Below, one piece after another: positions 25,163 through 33,879 of a DNA stretch of 64,000 bases. A model generated the notes under the pieces. The model was given only the letters and a program-made list of their open reading frames with translations. It ran no database searches and was not told the origin of the DNA. Source of the stretch: Bacteroidota bacterium (GTDB lineage Bacteria; Bacteroidota; Bacteroidia; Flavobacteriales; Weeksellaceae); contig JAEWOS010000020.1 of the NCBI GenBank assembly GCA_023460855.1, positions 1-64,000 on the forward strand. The letters are read 5' to 3'. The translations under genes and the position numbers were made by a program. The number at the start of each line of letters is the position of its first letter. Position 1 is the stretch's first letter.

Positions 25163-26986
25163 TCAGTTTGGTAGGTCTTCATTTATTCGTTTTAGAAAGT
25201 AACTGGGGGATATGTTATACTTCTCCTGAAAATTTTTAGAAAAACTTTGTGCGGTACTGAAGCCTGCTTTGGAAGAAATTTCCTGAATCGTCAAATGCCG
25301 GGTTTTTGGTTTGGTTTTCCACTGATTAATAATATGTTCAATTCTAAGATCAATTAAATACTGGCTAAAATTCTTATTTTTTTTAGTATTGATGTATTTG
25401 GAAAGATAGGTGGTATTTGTTCCGCAGTAGGACGCGAGTTCGCTTAAGGTTAGATTCTTTTTCATATATTTCTTTTCGAGTTCGAATCGTTGCAGGCACT
25501 GCTCAATATTTTCGGTTATAAGTGGACCTCCTACCTGCGTCGGCTCTTCCAAAATGCTTTCTGGCGGCATAAATCTCTTTTCCATTTCTAAATCAGATTC
25601 AGGCGGAGTGATATTCTTAAGACCAGAAACAACAGCGGTCTGTTGCGAACGAGTATTTGAATCAAAGTTATTATCACTCTCGGAAGTAACAGTATTATTT
25701 TTAAATTCTTCAAAAATTTTTTTATAGTACTTCTTACGATTGTGCAAACGCCAAGCAAACCACGACAGAACCAGAATCCCAGCGGAAAGAAGCACACTGA
25801 TTATGAGTATTTTATTTTTTTGTAAACCAACTTTTTCCTGTAGTTTATTTTTTTCCTCGAGCAAAATTTTATTATCAAACTTATCATTCAGATTGGTGTA
25901 AATAAACTTATAATCACTTTCATATAATTTATTGAGTTTGATCAATTTATCCAGATATTCAAGTTGTTTTTTGTAATCCCCTTTTTTACGGTAATATGTT
26001 AAAAGCGTTTCTATTGCGGGTCTAAAGACAGGATCCAGTTTGCCTGTTTCATTCAGTTCGTTGTCAATTTTTAATAAGTATGGTAACGCCTCAGTTTCTC
26101 TCTGGAGTTTCCAATAACTCATTCCCAGATAATAATGTTCCGTAAGATGGTCCCACTGGTCGTCATAGGCATTCAGCGCTTCAGTCATTCTGGAAATTGC
26201 CAGTGAATAATCGCCTGTTATAAATGAATCAATTCCTTCAGCACTCAAAAAATATCCCCCAAATCCGGCAATTTTTTCCTTTTTAAGAAAGTCTTTTCCT
26301 TGTTTAATCAGGTCCGAATTTTTGTGTAACTCTGATAATTTACTGTTCGTATCAATTAATGAAATAAGAGAATGGAGATAATAAATGCGATAATCAGTAC
26401 CATCAATTATTCTTGCGTTATTACGAAAATACTCTGTGTTTTTTATCAAAATTCTATTTGCGTCTTCATATTCACCAATGTAAATTTTCACAAGGGCAAC
26501 ATGAAACAGAGCCGTTTCCATAAGTAAGGGATTCCCACTTTCTTTAAAAATCTGGTCAGCCGAGAGATAGTAAGACAGTGCTTTTTGGTATTGCTCATTA
26601 TTCACGTAGGATGAACCTAAAGAAAGATAAGCCTCTCCGATTTTCTCATTGTCATTTATTTTTCGCGCGATCTGTAACAGGCTGTCTCCGTATTTAATCT
26701 GATCCGCACCGGTTTCAATTTTACCTCGCCAAGCATAAGCTTTAAACAATTCTGAAAAATTGTTTTCTTTTTTAGCCCTAGAAATCCAGGTCTGGCAGAT
26801 CTGAATTTGCTGCTCTATGGTGAGAGTTTGATTTCGAAGCTGATGATCAATCTGGGTAAAAAGCTGTTCTGAAGCGTCTGTAGTGCGTTGTGCATCACAA
26901 CATGTGCAAGTGAATAGTGCAAGAACAGTGTATACGATGTACGATCGGAAAAAACCTTTTGGAAATTTTATCATTAACGAGGGCAT
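25163..26986 (-). CDS. membrane-anchored TPR protein with C-terminal AraC DNA-binding domain
   Basis: 607 residues. Signal/anchor-like N terminus (FRSYIVYTVLALFTCTCC). Several TPR-like helices follow (EAYLSLGSSYVNNEQYQKALSYYLSADQ, and later GDYSLAISRMTEALNAYDD, YYLGMSYWKLQRETEALPYLLKI). A membrane helix lies at about 392-412 (ILIISVLLSAGILVLSWFAW), then a low-complexity linker and a C-terminal AraC double HTH at about 495-607 (LTLSELASYCGTNTTYLSKYI and LTIQEISSKAGFSTAQSFSKNF). This puts TPRs outside and DNA-binding inside the membrane. It is divergent from the secreted beta-helix gene across 348 bases, which suggests local regulation. The base composition looks more A/T-rich than its neighbours. 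No kinase domain. Confidence 0.85.
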   Translation of the reverse strand: MPSLMIKFPKGFFRSYIVYTVLALFTCTCCDAQRTTDASEQLFTQIDHQLRNQTLTIEQQIQICQTWISRAKKENNFSELFKAYAWRGKIETGADQIKYGDSLLQIARKINDNEKIGEAYLSLGSSYVNNEQYQKALSYYLSADQIFKESGNPLLMETALFHVALVKIYIGEYEDANRILIKNTEYFRNNARIIDGTDYRIYYLHSLISLIDTNSKLSELHKNSDLIKQGKDFLKKEKIAGFGGYFLSAEGIDSFITGDYSLAISRMTEALNAYDDQWDHLTEHYYLGMSYWKLQRETEALPYLLKIDNELNETGKLDPVFRPAIETLLTYYRKKGDYKKQLEYLDKLIKLNKLYESDYKFIYTNLNDKFDNKILLEEKNKLQEKVGLQKNKILIISVLLSAGILVLSWFAWRLHNRKKYYKKIFEEFKNNTVTSESDNNFDSNTRSQQTAVVSGLKNITPPESDLEMEKRFMPPESILEEPTQVGGPLITENIEQCLQRFELEKKYMKKNLTLSELASYCGTNTTYLSKYINTKKNKNFSQYLIDLRIEHIINQWKTKPKTRHLTIQEISSKAGFSTAQSFSKNFQEKYNISPSYFLKRINEDLPN

Positions 26987-27334
26987 ATGATATAGTAAAT
27001 ATATAAAAAACCCCGCAAAATGAAGGGTTGCAGCGCATACAATACGCGTCTAATAAATGGATTTTTTAAGAATTTACCGCAAATTTTTAAGAGTTTACAG
27101 ATTCGTAACTACCTCTTCATAAAAATAGAAGTACATTTGAAGGAGGCAATCTTAAAGATTAGATAAATAAAAAAAACGCTGCATCTGTAATGTAACGGTT
27201 TAATCGTGCTGGCAAAGTCAATTTGACACTTTGTTTGTTTCGTGGAAAAAATCAAATAAAATCATTAAATTTATCCCGAGATTCTAATGCTGTTTTCAGT
27301 GACAGAAATAATAATAATTTTTAAATAAGATTAA
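26987..27334. promoter_or_regulatory. A/T-rich intergenic region between the TPR-AraC gene and the beta-helix gene
   Basis: 348 bases with no gene. It presumably carries divergent promoters. A weak -7-like TAAATTTA (7 of 8 matches to TAnnTTTG) is at 27266-27273, 62 bases before the beta-helix ATG. I see no convincing TTG at the right spacing and no repeat or RNA fold I can defend. Confidence 0.35.
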
Positions 27335-29125
27335 ATGAAAACAAAACTTTACTTTTTGTTCTTAATGGCTTTAAGCAGTATGACTTTTGCACAAACTTAC
27401 CGGTACGTAAAACAAAACGGTACGGGCAACGGTTTGTCCTGGCAAACGGCGTCTAATGACTTGCAACTGATGATCAACAATTCAGCACCTGGAGATATCA
27501 TCTATGTGGCAGAAGGAACTTATAAGCCTGCAGTTCTTGCAAGTGACTTCATCTATGTTAATCTTACCACAACTGTTTTAGGTCCCACGACACCGAAAGA
27601 TCGTGCTTTTGTCTTGAAAGATGGTGTGAAGATTTATGGAGGCTTTTCCGCAACGAATCCTACGAACGATCTTTCACTGAGAGATTTTGTAGCTAATGAA
27701 ACCATAATTTCTGGGGATATAAACGATAATGATTTGTCTTCGAGTGTTAGCACAATTACAGACAACGTTCATCACGCGATTATTGCTGCGGGCGTCGGAG
27801 CCGGAACGGAGTTGGATGGTTTTACTCTAAGGGGTGGATCACTTGGAAGTCTCGATTATATTTTAGTGAACGGAACTCAGGTTAAACAATCGGGTGGCGG
27901 TGCAATCTCAATTGTAAATTCTGATGTGAAAATTCGCAACAGCAAAATTATCAATGCTTATAGTGCGGTATTTGTACAGATGGGAAATCCACAATTTCTC
28001 AATGTTTCCTTTTTGCAGAATAATTCTGCCCTGGACGTCCGCAATTCGAATATTGTGATAGACAACAATCTTTTTTCCCAGAATAATGGTGTGCTATATT
28101 TTTCTACGATGGACGGTATGCCGGGGGGAAGCATTACGATAAAAAACACAGTATTCACGGAAAATGTAGGCGGAATAAATGCGGGAAGAAATCTGCAGGA
28201 AAACATGTCTGTGAATGTGGATCGCAGCAAATTTATTGCAAATACAGGAGTGTATGGACCTTTACGTGTCATTGGAGGTAATCTTAAAGTGAGTAACTCG
28301 ATCTTTTCAGGTAACCGCTTTTCAAACCAAAGTGGAGCTATTAATATTATGGTAGAGGGGCCAAATTTAATCACCAATGCCGATATAGTAAACACCACGA
28401 TCGTTTCCAATAAGAATGGATTCGATTGGATCACTGGTTCAGGCGGAATTGTAGCTGATAATCCTAATATTAACCTAAAAATCAGAAATTCGATTATTTG
28501 GGGCAACTACAAAGGGCCTAATATTTCCAACATTTCTAGATACAACAACGTTGCAACAATCACGGTTCAAAACAGCATTATACAAGATGCATATAATGCT
28601 GGAAACGTGTGGAATCCAGTATACGGTCAGGATTTAGGCGGAAATTCCGGACAGATGCCAACCTTTGAGAATTATGTTGCAATGGCTGACCAGGCGTTTT
28701 CCACAGGTAACTTTAGGTTGGCTGCAGGAAGCAATGGTATTGATCAAGGCAGCTCTGCACATTATTCAACTTTGATAGGTCCTTTAAATACTGCTCTGGA
28801 TTTAGACGGACAGATACGTGTAATGGGCACAGAGATAGATATGGGTGCTTATGAGTTTATTCAACAACTTTCTACTTCCGAATTCGATTCTTCACAAAAT
28901 GATGTTGTTTTTTACCCCAATCCTGTTGCTGAGCTTCTGTATATTGAAACCAAAGAAAAGCTGCATACTTACGAAGTACTTAGCAGCGAAGGCAGAATTG
29001 TCTCCACAGGTTATTTTAAAGGCAGCGATTACACAATTGATATGCAGAAGCTCTCGAAAGGCATTTACTATGTTAAAGTAGAGGGACAAGAGTTTGTCGA
29101 AGTTGCCAAGGTCATCAAAAAATAA
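27335..29125 (+). CDS. secreted right-handed beta-helix protein with T9SS type A tail
   Basis: 596 residues. Signal peptide MKTKLYFLFLMALSSMTFAQ. Then a choice-of-anchor/parallel-beta-helix core: QNGTGNGLSWQTASNDLQLMI, then GDIIYVAEGTYKP, KIYGGFSATNPTNDL and repeated short strands with N-S and N-N turns (for example VRNSNIVIDNNLFSQNNG, VSNSIFSGNRF, IKNSIIWGN-like). The last about 75 residues (VFYPNPVAELLYIETKEKL to YYVKVEGQEF) are a type A T9SS sorting domain. The product is therefore probably secreted and cell-surface attached, such as an adhesin or polysaccharide-acting enzyme. I see no catalytic motif. Divergent from the TPR-AraC regulator. Confidence 0.88.
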   Translation: MKTKLYFLFLMALSSMTFAQTYRYVKQNGTGNGLSWQTASNDLQLMINNSAPGDIIYVAEGTYKPAVLASDFIYVNLTTTVLGPTTPKDRAFVLKDGVKIYGGFSATNPTNDLSLRDFVANETIISGDINDNDLSSSVSTITDNVHHAIIAAGVGAGTELDGFTLRGGSLGSLDYILVNGTQVKQSGGGAISIVNSDVKIRNSKIINAYSAVFVQMGNPQFLNVSFLQNNSALDVRNSNIVIDNNLFSQNNGVLYFSTMDGMPGGSITIKNTVFTENVGGINAGRNLQENMSVNVDRSKFIANTGVYGPLRVIGGNLKVSNSIFSGNRFSNQSGAINIMVEGPNLITNADIVNTTIVSNKNGFDWITGSGGIVADNPNINLKIRNSIIWGNYKGPNISNISRYNNVATITVQNSIIQDAYNAGNVWNPVYGQDLGGNSGQMPTFENYVAMADQAFSTGNFRLAAGSNGIDQGSSAHYSTLIGPLNTALDLDGQIRVMGTEIDMGAYEFIQQLSTSEFDSSQNDVVFYPNPVAELLYIETKEKLHTYEVLSSEGRIVSTGYFKGSDYTIDMQKLSKGIYYVKVEGQEFVEVAKVIKK

Positions 29126-29148
29126 AGTTTTTTCATAGCTCTGCACAA

Positions 29149-29166
29149 GGCGGCAATTTTGCCGCC
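29149..29166. other. strong hairpin without T-tract
   Basis: GGCGGCAA / TTGCCGCC, 8-bp perfect stem with a 2-base loop, 24 bases after the beta-helix stop. No T-run follows on either side, so it may protect the 3' end of the RNA rather than terminate. Confidence 0.5.
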
Positions 29167-29285
29167 GAAATGCAGAAATTGATTTTGAAAATATGAGAAA
29201 AATTTGCTTGCTTTCTGCCATAATCTAAACATTTTTTACGTTGAGCAAGCGACTGCCTGACTACGGGCCATAACTCTTTTTCAAA

Positions 29286-29312
29286 CCACTGATGAAAGTC
29301 AGTGGATTTTTT
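29286..29312 (+). terminator. rho-independent terminator
   Basis: Stem CCACTGA / TCAGTGG with loop TGAAAG, then a T-run. It is 160 bases after the beta-helix gene and just before the DUF1572-like frame. Confidence 0.75.
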
Positions 29313-29338
29313 ATTAACTTGGTGACAAACAGGAAATT

Positions 29339-29955
29339 GTGGAAAATGTATCAGTACTCTTTAGAAAACGTTTTGATTATTACAAAAAACTTGGTGAAGA
29401 CACCATGATTCAGCTCAGCGATGAAGAATTGTTCTGGCAGCCCAATCCGGAAAGTAATTCTGTTGCCGTCATTGTGCAGCATATTGCAGGGAGCTTTCGC
29501 GCTGGACCAATTTTCTTACAGAAGACGGTGAAAAAACCTGGCGCAACAGAGATCAGGAATTCGTTTCGCGTTTTAATAGCCGACAACAAGTTATGGAGTA
29601 TTGGGATAAAGGCTGGGAAGCACTCAATAGTGCACTGTTACAGGTAAATGATGATAATATTAATTCCGCAATTTTTATCCGGGGCGAACAGCATAGTGTT
29701 CTGGATGCGCTGCTTCGTCAGCTTGCGCATTATCCTTATCATATCGGTCAGATGGTGTATGTCGCTAAAATTCTGAAAAACCACCGCTGGCAAACGCTTT
29801 CAATTGCACGAAACAAATCTGAAGATTTTAACCGTCATATGTTTGCAAAAGAAACCGGCTCAGGGTTTCCGGATCTTTCTTCGCCGTTATGTTTTTCGAA
29901 GTCGGAAGAAGTAAGAGATGAATATAAAGATGAGCACGGCACTGACTCAGCGTAA
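29339..29955 (+). pseudogene. DUF1572 family (DinB-related) gene with a -1 frameshift
   Basis: Two overlapping frames together spell one DUF1572 protein. The first (from a GTG at 29339) gives RKRFDYYKKLGEDTMIQLSDEELFWQPN and then AVIVQHIAG; after the GGG at 29489-29491 only two bases (AG) remain before the second frame resumes with LSRWTNFLTEDGEKTWRNRD at about 29494, continuing through MEYWDKGWEALNSALL and RQLAHYPYHIGQMVYVAK (the family's conserved end). Reading straight on in the first frame gives a nonsense tail. So one base appears missing near 29491-29494. Either the gene is broken or there is a sequencing error. DUF1572 is a DinB-like four-helix metal-binding fold. The encoded intact product would be about 205 residues. 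Confidence 0.8.
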
Positions 29956-30000
29956 TTTCATTTCTTAACCTACATCAATGCGAAGCAGAAATTGTCGCCA

Positions 30001-30008
30001 TAAATTTG
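30001..30008 (+). promoter_or_regulatory. -7 promoter element of the YceI gene
   Basis: TAAATTTG, exact TAnnTTTG match, 29 bases before the ATG at 30038. Confidence 0.45.
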
Positions 30009-30037
30009 CAGTATTAAAACAATTAAACAAATACATA

Positions 30038-30547
30038 ATGGCAACAGTTTGGAATTTAGACAAAGCACACAGCGAAATTACTTTTAAAGTAAGACACATG
30101 ATGATCTCGAATGTGAAAGGTGAGTTCAAAGATTTTGATGTAACGCTCGAATCAGAGGATGATACGTTCAAAAACGCAAAAGTAGCTGCTGAAATTGCGG
30201 CAGACTCAATTACAACCAACAATGCGGAGCGCGACGCACACCTGAAAAGCGCTGATTTTTTCAACACAGAATCAAATCCAAAAATTACCTTATCATCAAC
30301 AGGACTACAGAATGAAATAACTGGTGATATCACGATCAATGGAGTAACGAAACCTGTTACGCTCGATGTGGATTTTGGCGGGGTTAACAAGGATCCTTGG
30401 GGAAATATGAAAGCCGGATTCTCTTTTGAAGGTAAACTGAAACGCAGCGATTTCGGACTGAACTGGAACGCAGCACTTGAAACAGGAGGCGTAATGGTAA
30501 GTGATGAGGTAAAAGTTTTTGGTGAACTGCAGTTTGCGAAAGGATAA
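30038..30547 (+). CDS. YceI family polyisoprenoid-binding protein
   Basis: 169 residues from the ATG at 30038 (MATVWNLDKAHSEITFKVRHM), the usual YceI start; the longer ORF upstream covers the promoter. Lipocalin-like beta-barrel pattern with KGEFKDFDVTLESED, NNAERDAHLKSADFFNTESNP and GDITINGVTKPVTLDVDFGG, then FGLNWNAALETGGVMVSDEVK at the end. The family binds amphipathic molecules such as long-chain isoprenoids. No signal peptide here, so a cytosolic form. Followed by a terminator. Confidence 0.93.
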   Translation: MATVWNLDKAHSEITFKVRHMMISNVKGEFKDFDVTLESEDDTFKNAKVAAEIAADSITTNNAERDAHLKSADFFNTESNPKITLSSTGLQNEITGDITINGVTKPVTLDVDFGGVNKDPWGNMKAGFSFEGKLKRSDFGLNWNAALETGGVMVSDEVKVFGELQFAKG

Positions 30548-30568
30548 TATACCGTTCACTGATGAATT

Positions 30569-30598
30569 AACCACTTCGTTTTGGAGTGGTTTTTTTTG
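30569..30598 (+). terminator. terminator after the YceI gene
   Basis: 9-bp stem AACCACTTC / GGAGTGGTT with 5-base loop and a run of eight T. Confidence 0.85.
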
Positions 30599-30638
30599 TT
30601 AGAATAAAGTGAATTCGTAACACAGAAAATGGTTTTTT

Positions 30639-30666
30639 TTGTAACTGAATTAATTGCGTAATTTTG
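30639..30666 (+). promoter_or_regulatory. complete Bacteroidetes promoter of mtaB
   Basis: TTG at 30639-30641, 17 bases, TAATTTTG at 30659-30666. Both boxes match the Bacteroidetes consensus with correct spacing. Starts about 30 bases before the mtaB ATG. Confidence 0.8.
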
Positions 30667-30694
30667 CATTCCAAATTTTTACGCTCCTGAATTG

Positions 30695-32032
30695 ATGACG
30701 AAAACCGCTGCATATCATACGCTTGGCTGCAAACTGAATTTTGCGGAAACCTCTACCATTGCCCGCAATCTAACGGAAGCAGGCTATGCTAAAGTGAGTT
30801 TTGATGAAAAAGCAGATGTTTATGTGATCAATACTTGCTCAGTCACCGAAAATGCCGACCGCGAATGTAAACTGCATGTGAAACGCGCTGTTAAAGCAAA
30901 TCCGGAAGGACTGGTAATTGTTGTAGGCTGTTATGCCCAGTTAAAACCCGAAGAAATTGCATCCATTGAAGGTGTAGATTTGGTTTTGGGTGCCAGGGAA
31001 AAATTCAATATTAACAGTTACATCAGTGATCTGCAGAAATCGAACGAAGCTGGAACCGTACATTCCTGTGAAATAGAGGACGCTGATTTTTTTGTTGGCA
31101 GTTATTCAATTGGAGACAGAACGCGGGCTTTCCTGAAGGTTCAGGATGGCTGCGATTATAAATGTACGTACTGTACTATTCCGCTTGCACGCGGGATTTC
31201 CCGTTCCGATACGATAGAGAATGTACTGCATAATGCGAAGGAAATTGCAGATAAAGGCATCCGGGAAATTGTTTTAACCGGTGTAAACATCGGCGATTAC
31301 GGCAAAGGAGAATTCGGCAATAAACGGCATGAGCATACTTTTCTGGATCTTATTTCTGAACTCGACAAGGTGAAGGGAATTGAACGTATCCGGATTTCTT
31401 CTATAGAACCGAATCTGCTGAAAAACGAAAGCATTGAGCTGGTTTCCAGGTCGCGCTCATTTGTACCGCATTTCCATATTCCGTTGCAGAGTGGCAGCGA
31501 TGATCTGTTGAAAAAAATGAAGCGGCGGTATCTTACCGGACTTTATTCGGACCGGATTACAAAAATCAGGGAGGTAATGCCTCACTGCGCAATTGGTGTG
31601 GACGTAATCGTTGGTTTTCCGGGAGAAACGGAGGAAAAATTTATGGAAACGTATGATTACCTGAATTCGCTGCCTGTTTCATATCTTCATGTATTCACCT
31701 ATTCCGAAAGAGAAAATACCGAAGCTGCTGAGATGGATGGCGTCGTTCCAGTTGCAGAAAGGAAGAAAAGAAACAAAATGCTGCGGATTCTTTCAGAGAA
31801 AAAGAAAATGAAATTCTATGCGGAGCAGCTCGGGAAAACACTTCCTGTCCTTTGGGAACATGAAAATAAGAACGGTTTGATGTATGGTTTCACCGAGAAT
31901 TATGTGCGGGTTCAGAAACCTTACGACCAAAATTCCGTGAATCAGATAGAACGTGTAAAGCTTCAAAAAATAGAGGAATGCGGCAATGTGTCAGTTGAGC
32001 CTGCTTTTGAGGAATTCCTTGCCAACGCCTAA
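30695..32032 (+). CDS. mtaB: tRNA t6A37 methylthiotransferase MtaB
   Basis: 445 residues from the ATG at 30695 (a TTG one codon earlier is not needed). It adds a methylthio group to t6A37 in tRNAs. N-terminal UPF0004 domain: MTKTAAYHTLGCKLNFAET, VINTCSVTENADREC, VVGCYAQLKPEE with the cluster cysteines. Radical SAM: VQDGCDYKCTYCTIPLARG (C-x3-C-x2-C). Then IGVDVIVGFPGETEE, and a C-terminal TRAM-like segment (GLMYGFTENYVRVQKPYD). Its stop codon overlaps that of the YdeI-like gene on the other strand. Confidence 0.95.
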   Translation: MTKTAAYHTLGCKLNFAETSTIARNLTEAGYAKVSFDEKADVYVINTCSVTENADRECKLHVKRAVKANPEGLVIVVGCYAQLKPEEIASIEGVDLVLGAREKFNINSYISDLQKSNEAGTVHSCEIEDADFFVGSYSIGDRTRAFLKVQDGCDYKCTYCTIPLARGISRSDTIENVLHNAKEIADKGIREIVLTGVNIGDYGKGEFGNKRHEHTFLDLISELDKVKGIERIRISSIEPNLLKNESIELVSRSRSFVPHFHIPLQSGSDDLLKKMKRRYLTGLYSDRITKIREVMPHCAIGVDVIVGFPGETEEKFMETYDYLNSLPVSYLHVFTYSERENTEAAEMDGVVPVAERKKRNKMLRILSEKKKMKFYAEQLGKTLPVLWEHENKNGLMYGFTENYVRVQKPYDQNSVNQIERVKLQKIEECGNVSVEPAFEEFLANA

Positions 32033-32622
32033 TTACGTTCGTTCGCTCCTTTGCCGGCCATAATTTTGTCGACAGATTTTTCAATTCGTGAAATTCTGGT
32101 ACTGCTTTGCTTGGCTCTTGAGAAATGCAGTAACCAGCTTTTTTTTCGTCCCGGAGTCAATTCATCAAATGCATCCTTAAATTTGGGGTTTTTCTTGAGG
32201 AATTCCTTTAGTTCCTTTGGAATATCAAACTCTTTAGCGGTTTTGAATTCAACTTTCGCTCCTGATTTTTCCAATTCAACTGATTCTTTGATATAAGCGA
32301 GAATTATTTCTTCCAGTTCTCTGATCTGATCAACTGATGTAAATTTGATAATTTTCGCAGACTGTGTATTTGGGCCTGGAAAAACGAGAATGTTTTCAGG
32401 ATCTTTTAATAATGAACCTTTGAAGAAACTCAGCGTACAGTATTTCTTAAAACTGCCGATGATCAGGAGATTCGTTCCTTCATACGAATAGCACGGCTGC
32501 CACCACTTCTTTACTTCATCCAGGCCGGATTTCAGACAGATTTTCCTTAGGGAAATCATTTCTTTTTGCCACGGATTATCGCGTTCGAAAAACGAATTCA
32601 GTTCAGGGTTGGCATTTCTCAT
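32029..32622 (-). CDS. YdeI/OmpD-associated family protein
   Basis: 197 residues. An N-terminal DUF1801-like fold (EMISLRKICLKSGLDEVKKWWQPCYSYEGTNLLIIGSFK) is followed by the OmdA-type C terminus (FDIPKELKEFLKKNPKFKDAFDELTPGRKKSWLLHFSRAKQSSTRISRIEK), the family-defining end. Cytosolic; function is not established in the family, although some members have been linked to polymyxin response. It ends overlapping the mtaB stop. A terminator for the next lipoprotein gene lies upstream of its start. Confidence 0.88.
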   Translation of the reverse strand: MRNANPELNSFFERDNPWQKEMISLRKICLKSGLDEVKKWWQPCYSYEGTNLLIIGSFKKYCTLSFFKGSLLKDPENILVFPGPNTQSAKIIKFTSVDQIRELEEIILAYIKESVELEKSGAKVEFKTAKEFDIPKELKEFLKKNPKFKDAFDELTPGRKKSWLLHFSRAKQSSTRISRIEKSVDKIMAGKGANERN

Positions 32623-32640
32623 GCTGATTAAATTTAAATA

Positions 32641-32668
32641 AAAAAGGAACTCTTTCGAATTCCTTTTT
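32641..32668 (-). terminator. terminator of the FKBP-like lipoprotein gene
   Basis: AAAAAGGAA / TTCCTTTTT stem with 10-base loop; the A-run on the plus strand is a T-tract on the minus strand, just past the lipoprotein stop. Confidence 0.7.
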
Positions 32669-32673
32669 GTTTG

Positions 32674-33390
32674 TTAAAGATCATTTGCTGGTCTTTCTTC
32701 CGTTTTATAAATCTGAAAATTGAAAACAAAACTCCGGTCATGAAAAACGATATTTCCCTGGTCAAAAGGATTCTCGTCTCTTGCGTATGCCGCTCTGGAC
32801 GGAACAATGATAACGCCCTGAAGATTGTAATTTGATGTTTCAGGTATTTCATAGCTTTTGAATTTCTGAACAGCTTCTCTGAAACCTTCAATTTCATAAA
32901 ATGAACGGTCTCTTCCGTTTCTTACGGAACTTCCTGCATAATAGAAGAACGGGTTCTTTTCGGGCATTCCCGTTCCGCTGATCGTATTTGCCAGCGTTGA
33001 TCCGGCAAGGTATTTTACGACACCGTCATTATCATCCTTTCTCGCCACATACGTGATGGTTCTGTGCATCAGTGTGAGAATATCTGAATTTCCGATCGCT
33101 TTTCCGGGAACCGGCTGCGCGGAAGGACGTGTGATGATTATGACACCGGATGGCAGCGTTTCCTGGGGATAAGTCGCAAGAGAAGGTTCGTTATCGTCAT
33201 CAGTTGTAGCGGTGCTGTACTGCAGAAGATTTCCCTGGTCATCCAGGTAGTGCTCGGTAAGAAAACGTTGTGCAGCCTGATCATCGTACGTGTTTTGGGT
33301 GCCGATTTCTATAACTTCCACTTCGTCTCTTCGGCATGAAGTAGTGAAAGTCAGTGCTGCAACAGCAGTATATAAAAGGATTTTCTTCAT
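32674..33390 (-). CDS. degenerate FKBP-like lipoprotein
   Basis: 238 residues. Lipoprotein signal (MKKILLYTAVAALTFTTSC, Cys19). Near the C terminus VIIVPSRAAYARDENPF followed by FNFQIYKTEE resembles the FKBP pattern I-P-S-x-x-A-Y-G...L-x-F-x-V-x-L, so the end looks like a peptidyl-prolyl isomerase fold, as in the gliding protein GldI, but the aromatic active-site residues are not all kept. The first part has no recognised motif. It is surface or periplasmic. Divergent from the S4 gene, with which it shares a 52-base region. An FKBP role is a suggestion. Confidence 0.6.
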   Translation of the reverse strand: MKKILLYTAVAALTFTTSCRRDEVEVIEIGTQNTYDDQAAQRFLTEHYLDDQGNLLQYSTATTDDDNEPSLATYPQETLPSGVIIITRPSAQPVPGKAIGNSDILTLMHRTITYVARKDDNDGVVKYLAGSTLANTISGTGMPEKNPFFYYAGSSVRNGRDRSFYEIEGFREAVQKFKSYEIPETSNYNLQGVIIVPSRAAYARDENPFDQGNIVFHDRSFVFNFQIYKTEERPANDL

Positions 33391-33442
33391 TTTTCTGAAA
33401 AATAATTATCTTGGTAAATTATTCGCAAAAGTATAAAAAATA

Positions 33443-33877
33443 ATGAGAATCGATAAATTTTTGTGGTGTGTCAGAATCTATAAAACTAGAAGCATCGCAA
33501 CCGACGAAATAAAGAAAAACCGGGTCTTCATCGGAGAGGGTGCCGTAAAAAGTTCCAAGGAAGTAAAACCCGGAGATCTTATACGAATCCGGAAAAACCA
33601 GATCGATTATAAAATTGAAGTGCTGCAGATTCCGAAAAGCAGGCTCGGTGCAAAGCTGGTTCCGGAATATATAAAAGACAGAACCGAAAAAGAGCAGTAT
33701 GAAATTCTGCAGATGCGAAGAAGCGAACAGAACTACTACCGCGCGAAAGGAGTGGGGCGGCCAACGAAAAGAGACAGGCGCGAACTGGAAGGATACACTG
33801 CAGCAGAAAATTCAGAAGATCAAGAAACGAACTGGGATCTTTTTTTTGAAAGTTTTGACGAAGGAGAAGACGATTAA
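33443..33877 (+). CDS. S4-domain RNA-binding protein (Hsp15-like)
   Basis: 144 residues. N-terminal S4 motif MRIDKFLWCVRIYKTRSIATDEIKKNRVFIG then SSKEVKPGDLIRIRKN, as in Hsp15 and related heat-shock ribosome-rescue proteins, followed by a basic tail (RRSEQNYYRAKGVGRPTKRDRRELEGY) and an acidic end. It binds rRNA or stalled 50S in the family. Cytosolic. It ends two bases before aroK on the other strand. Confidence 0.9.
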   Translation: MRIDKFLWCVRIYKTRSIATDEIKKNRVFIGEGAVKSSKEVKPGDLIRIRKNQIDYKIEVLQIPKSRLGAKLVPEYIKDRTEKEQYEILQMRRSEQNYYRAKGVGRPTKRDRRELEGYTAAENSEDQETNWDLFFESFDEGEDD

Positions 33878-33879
33878 CT

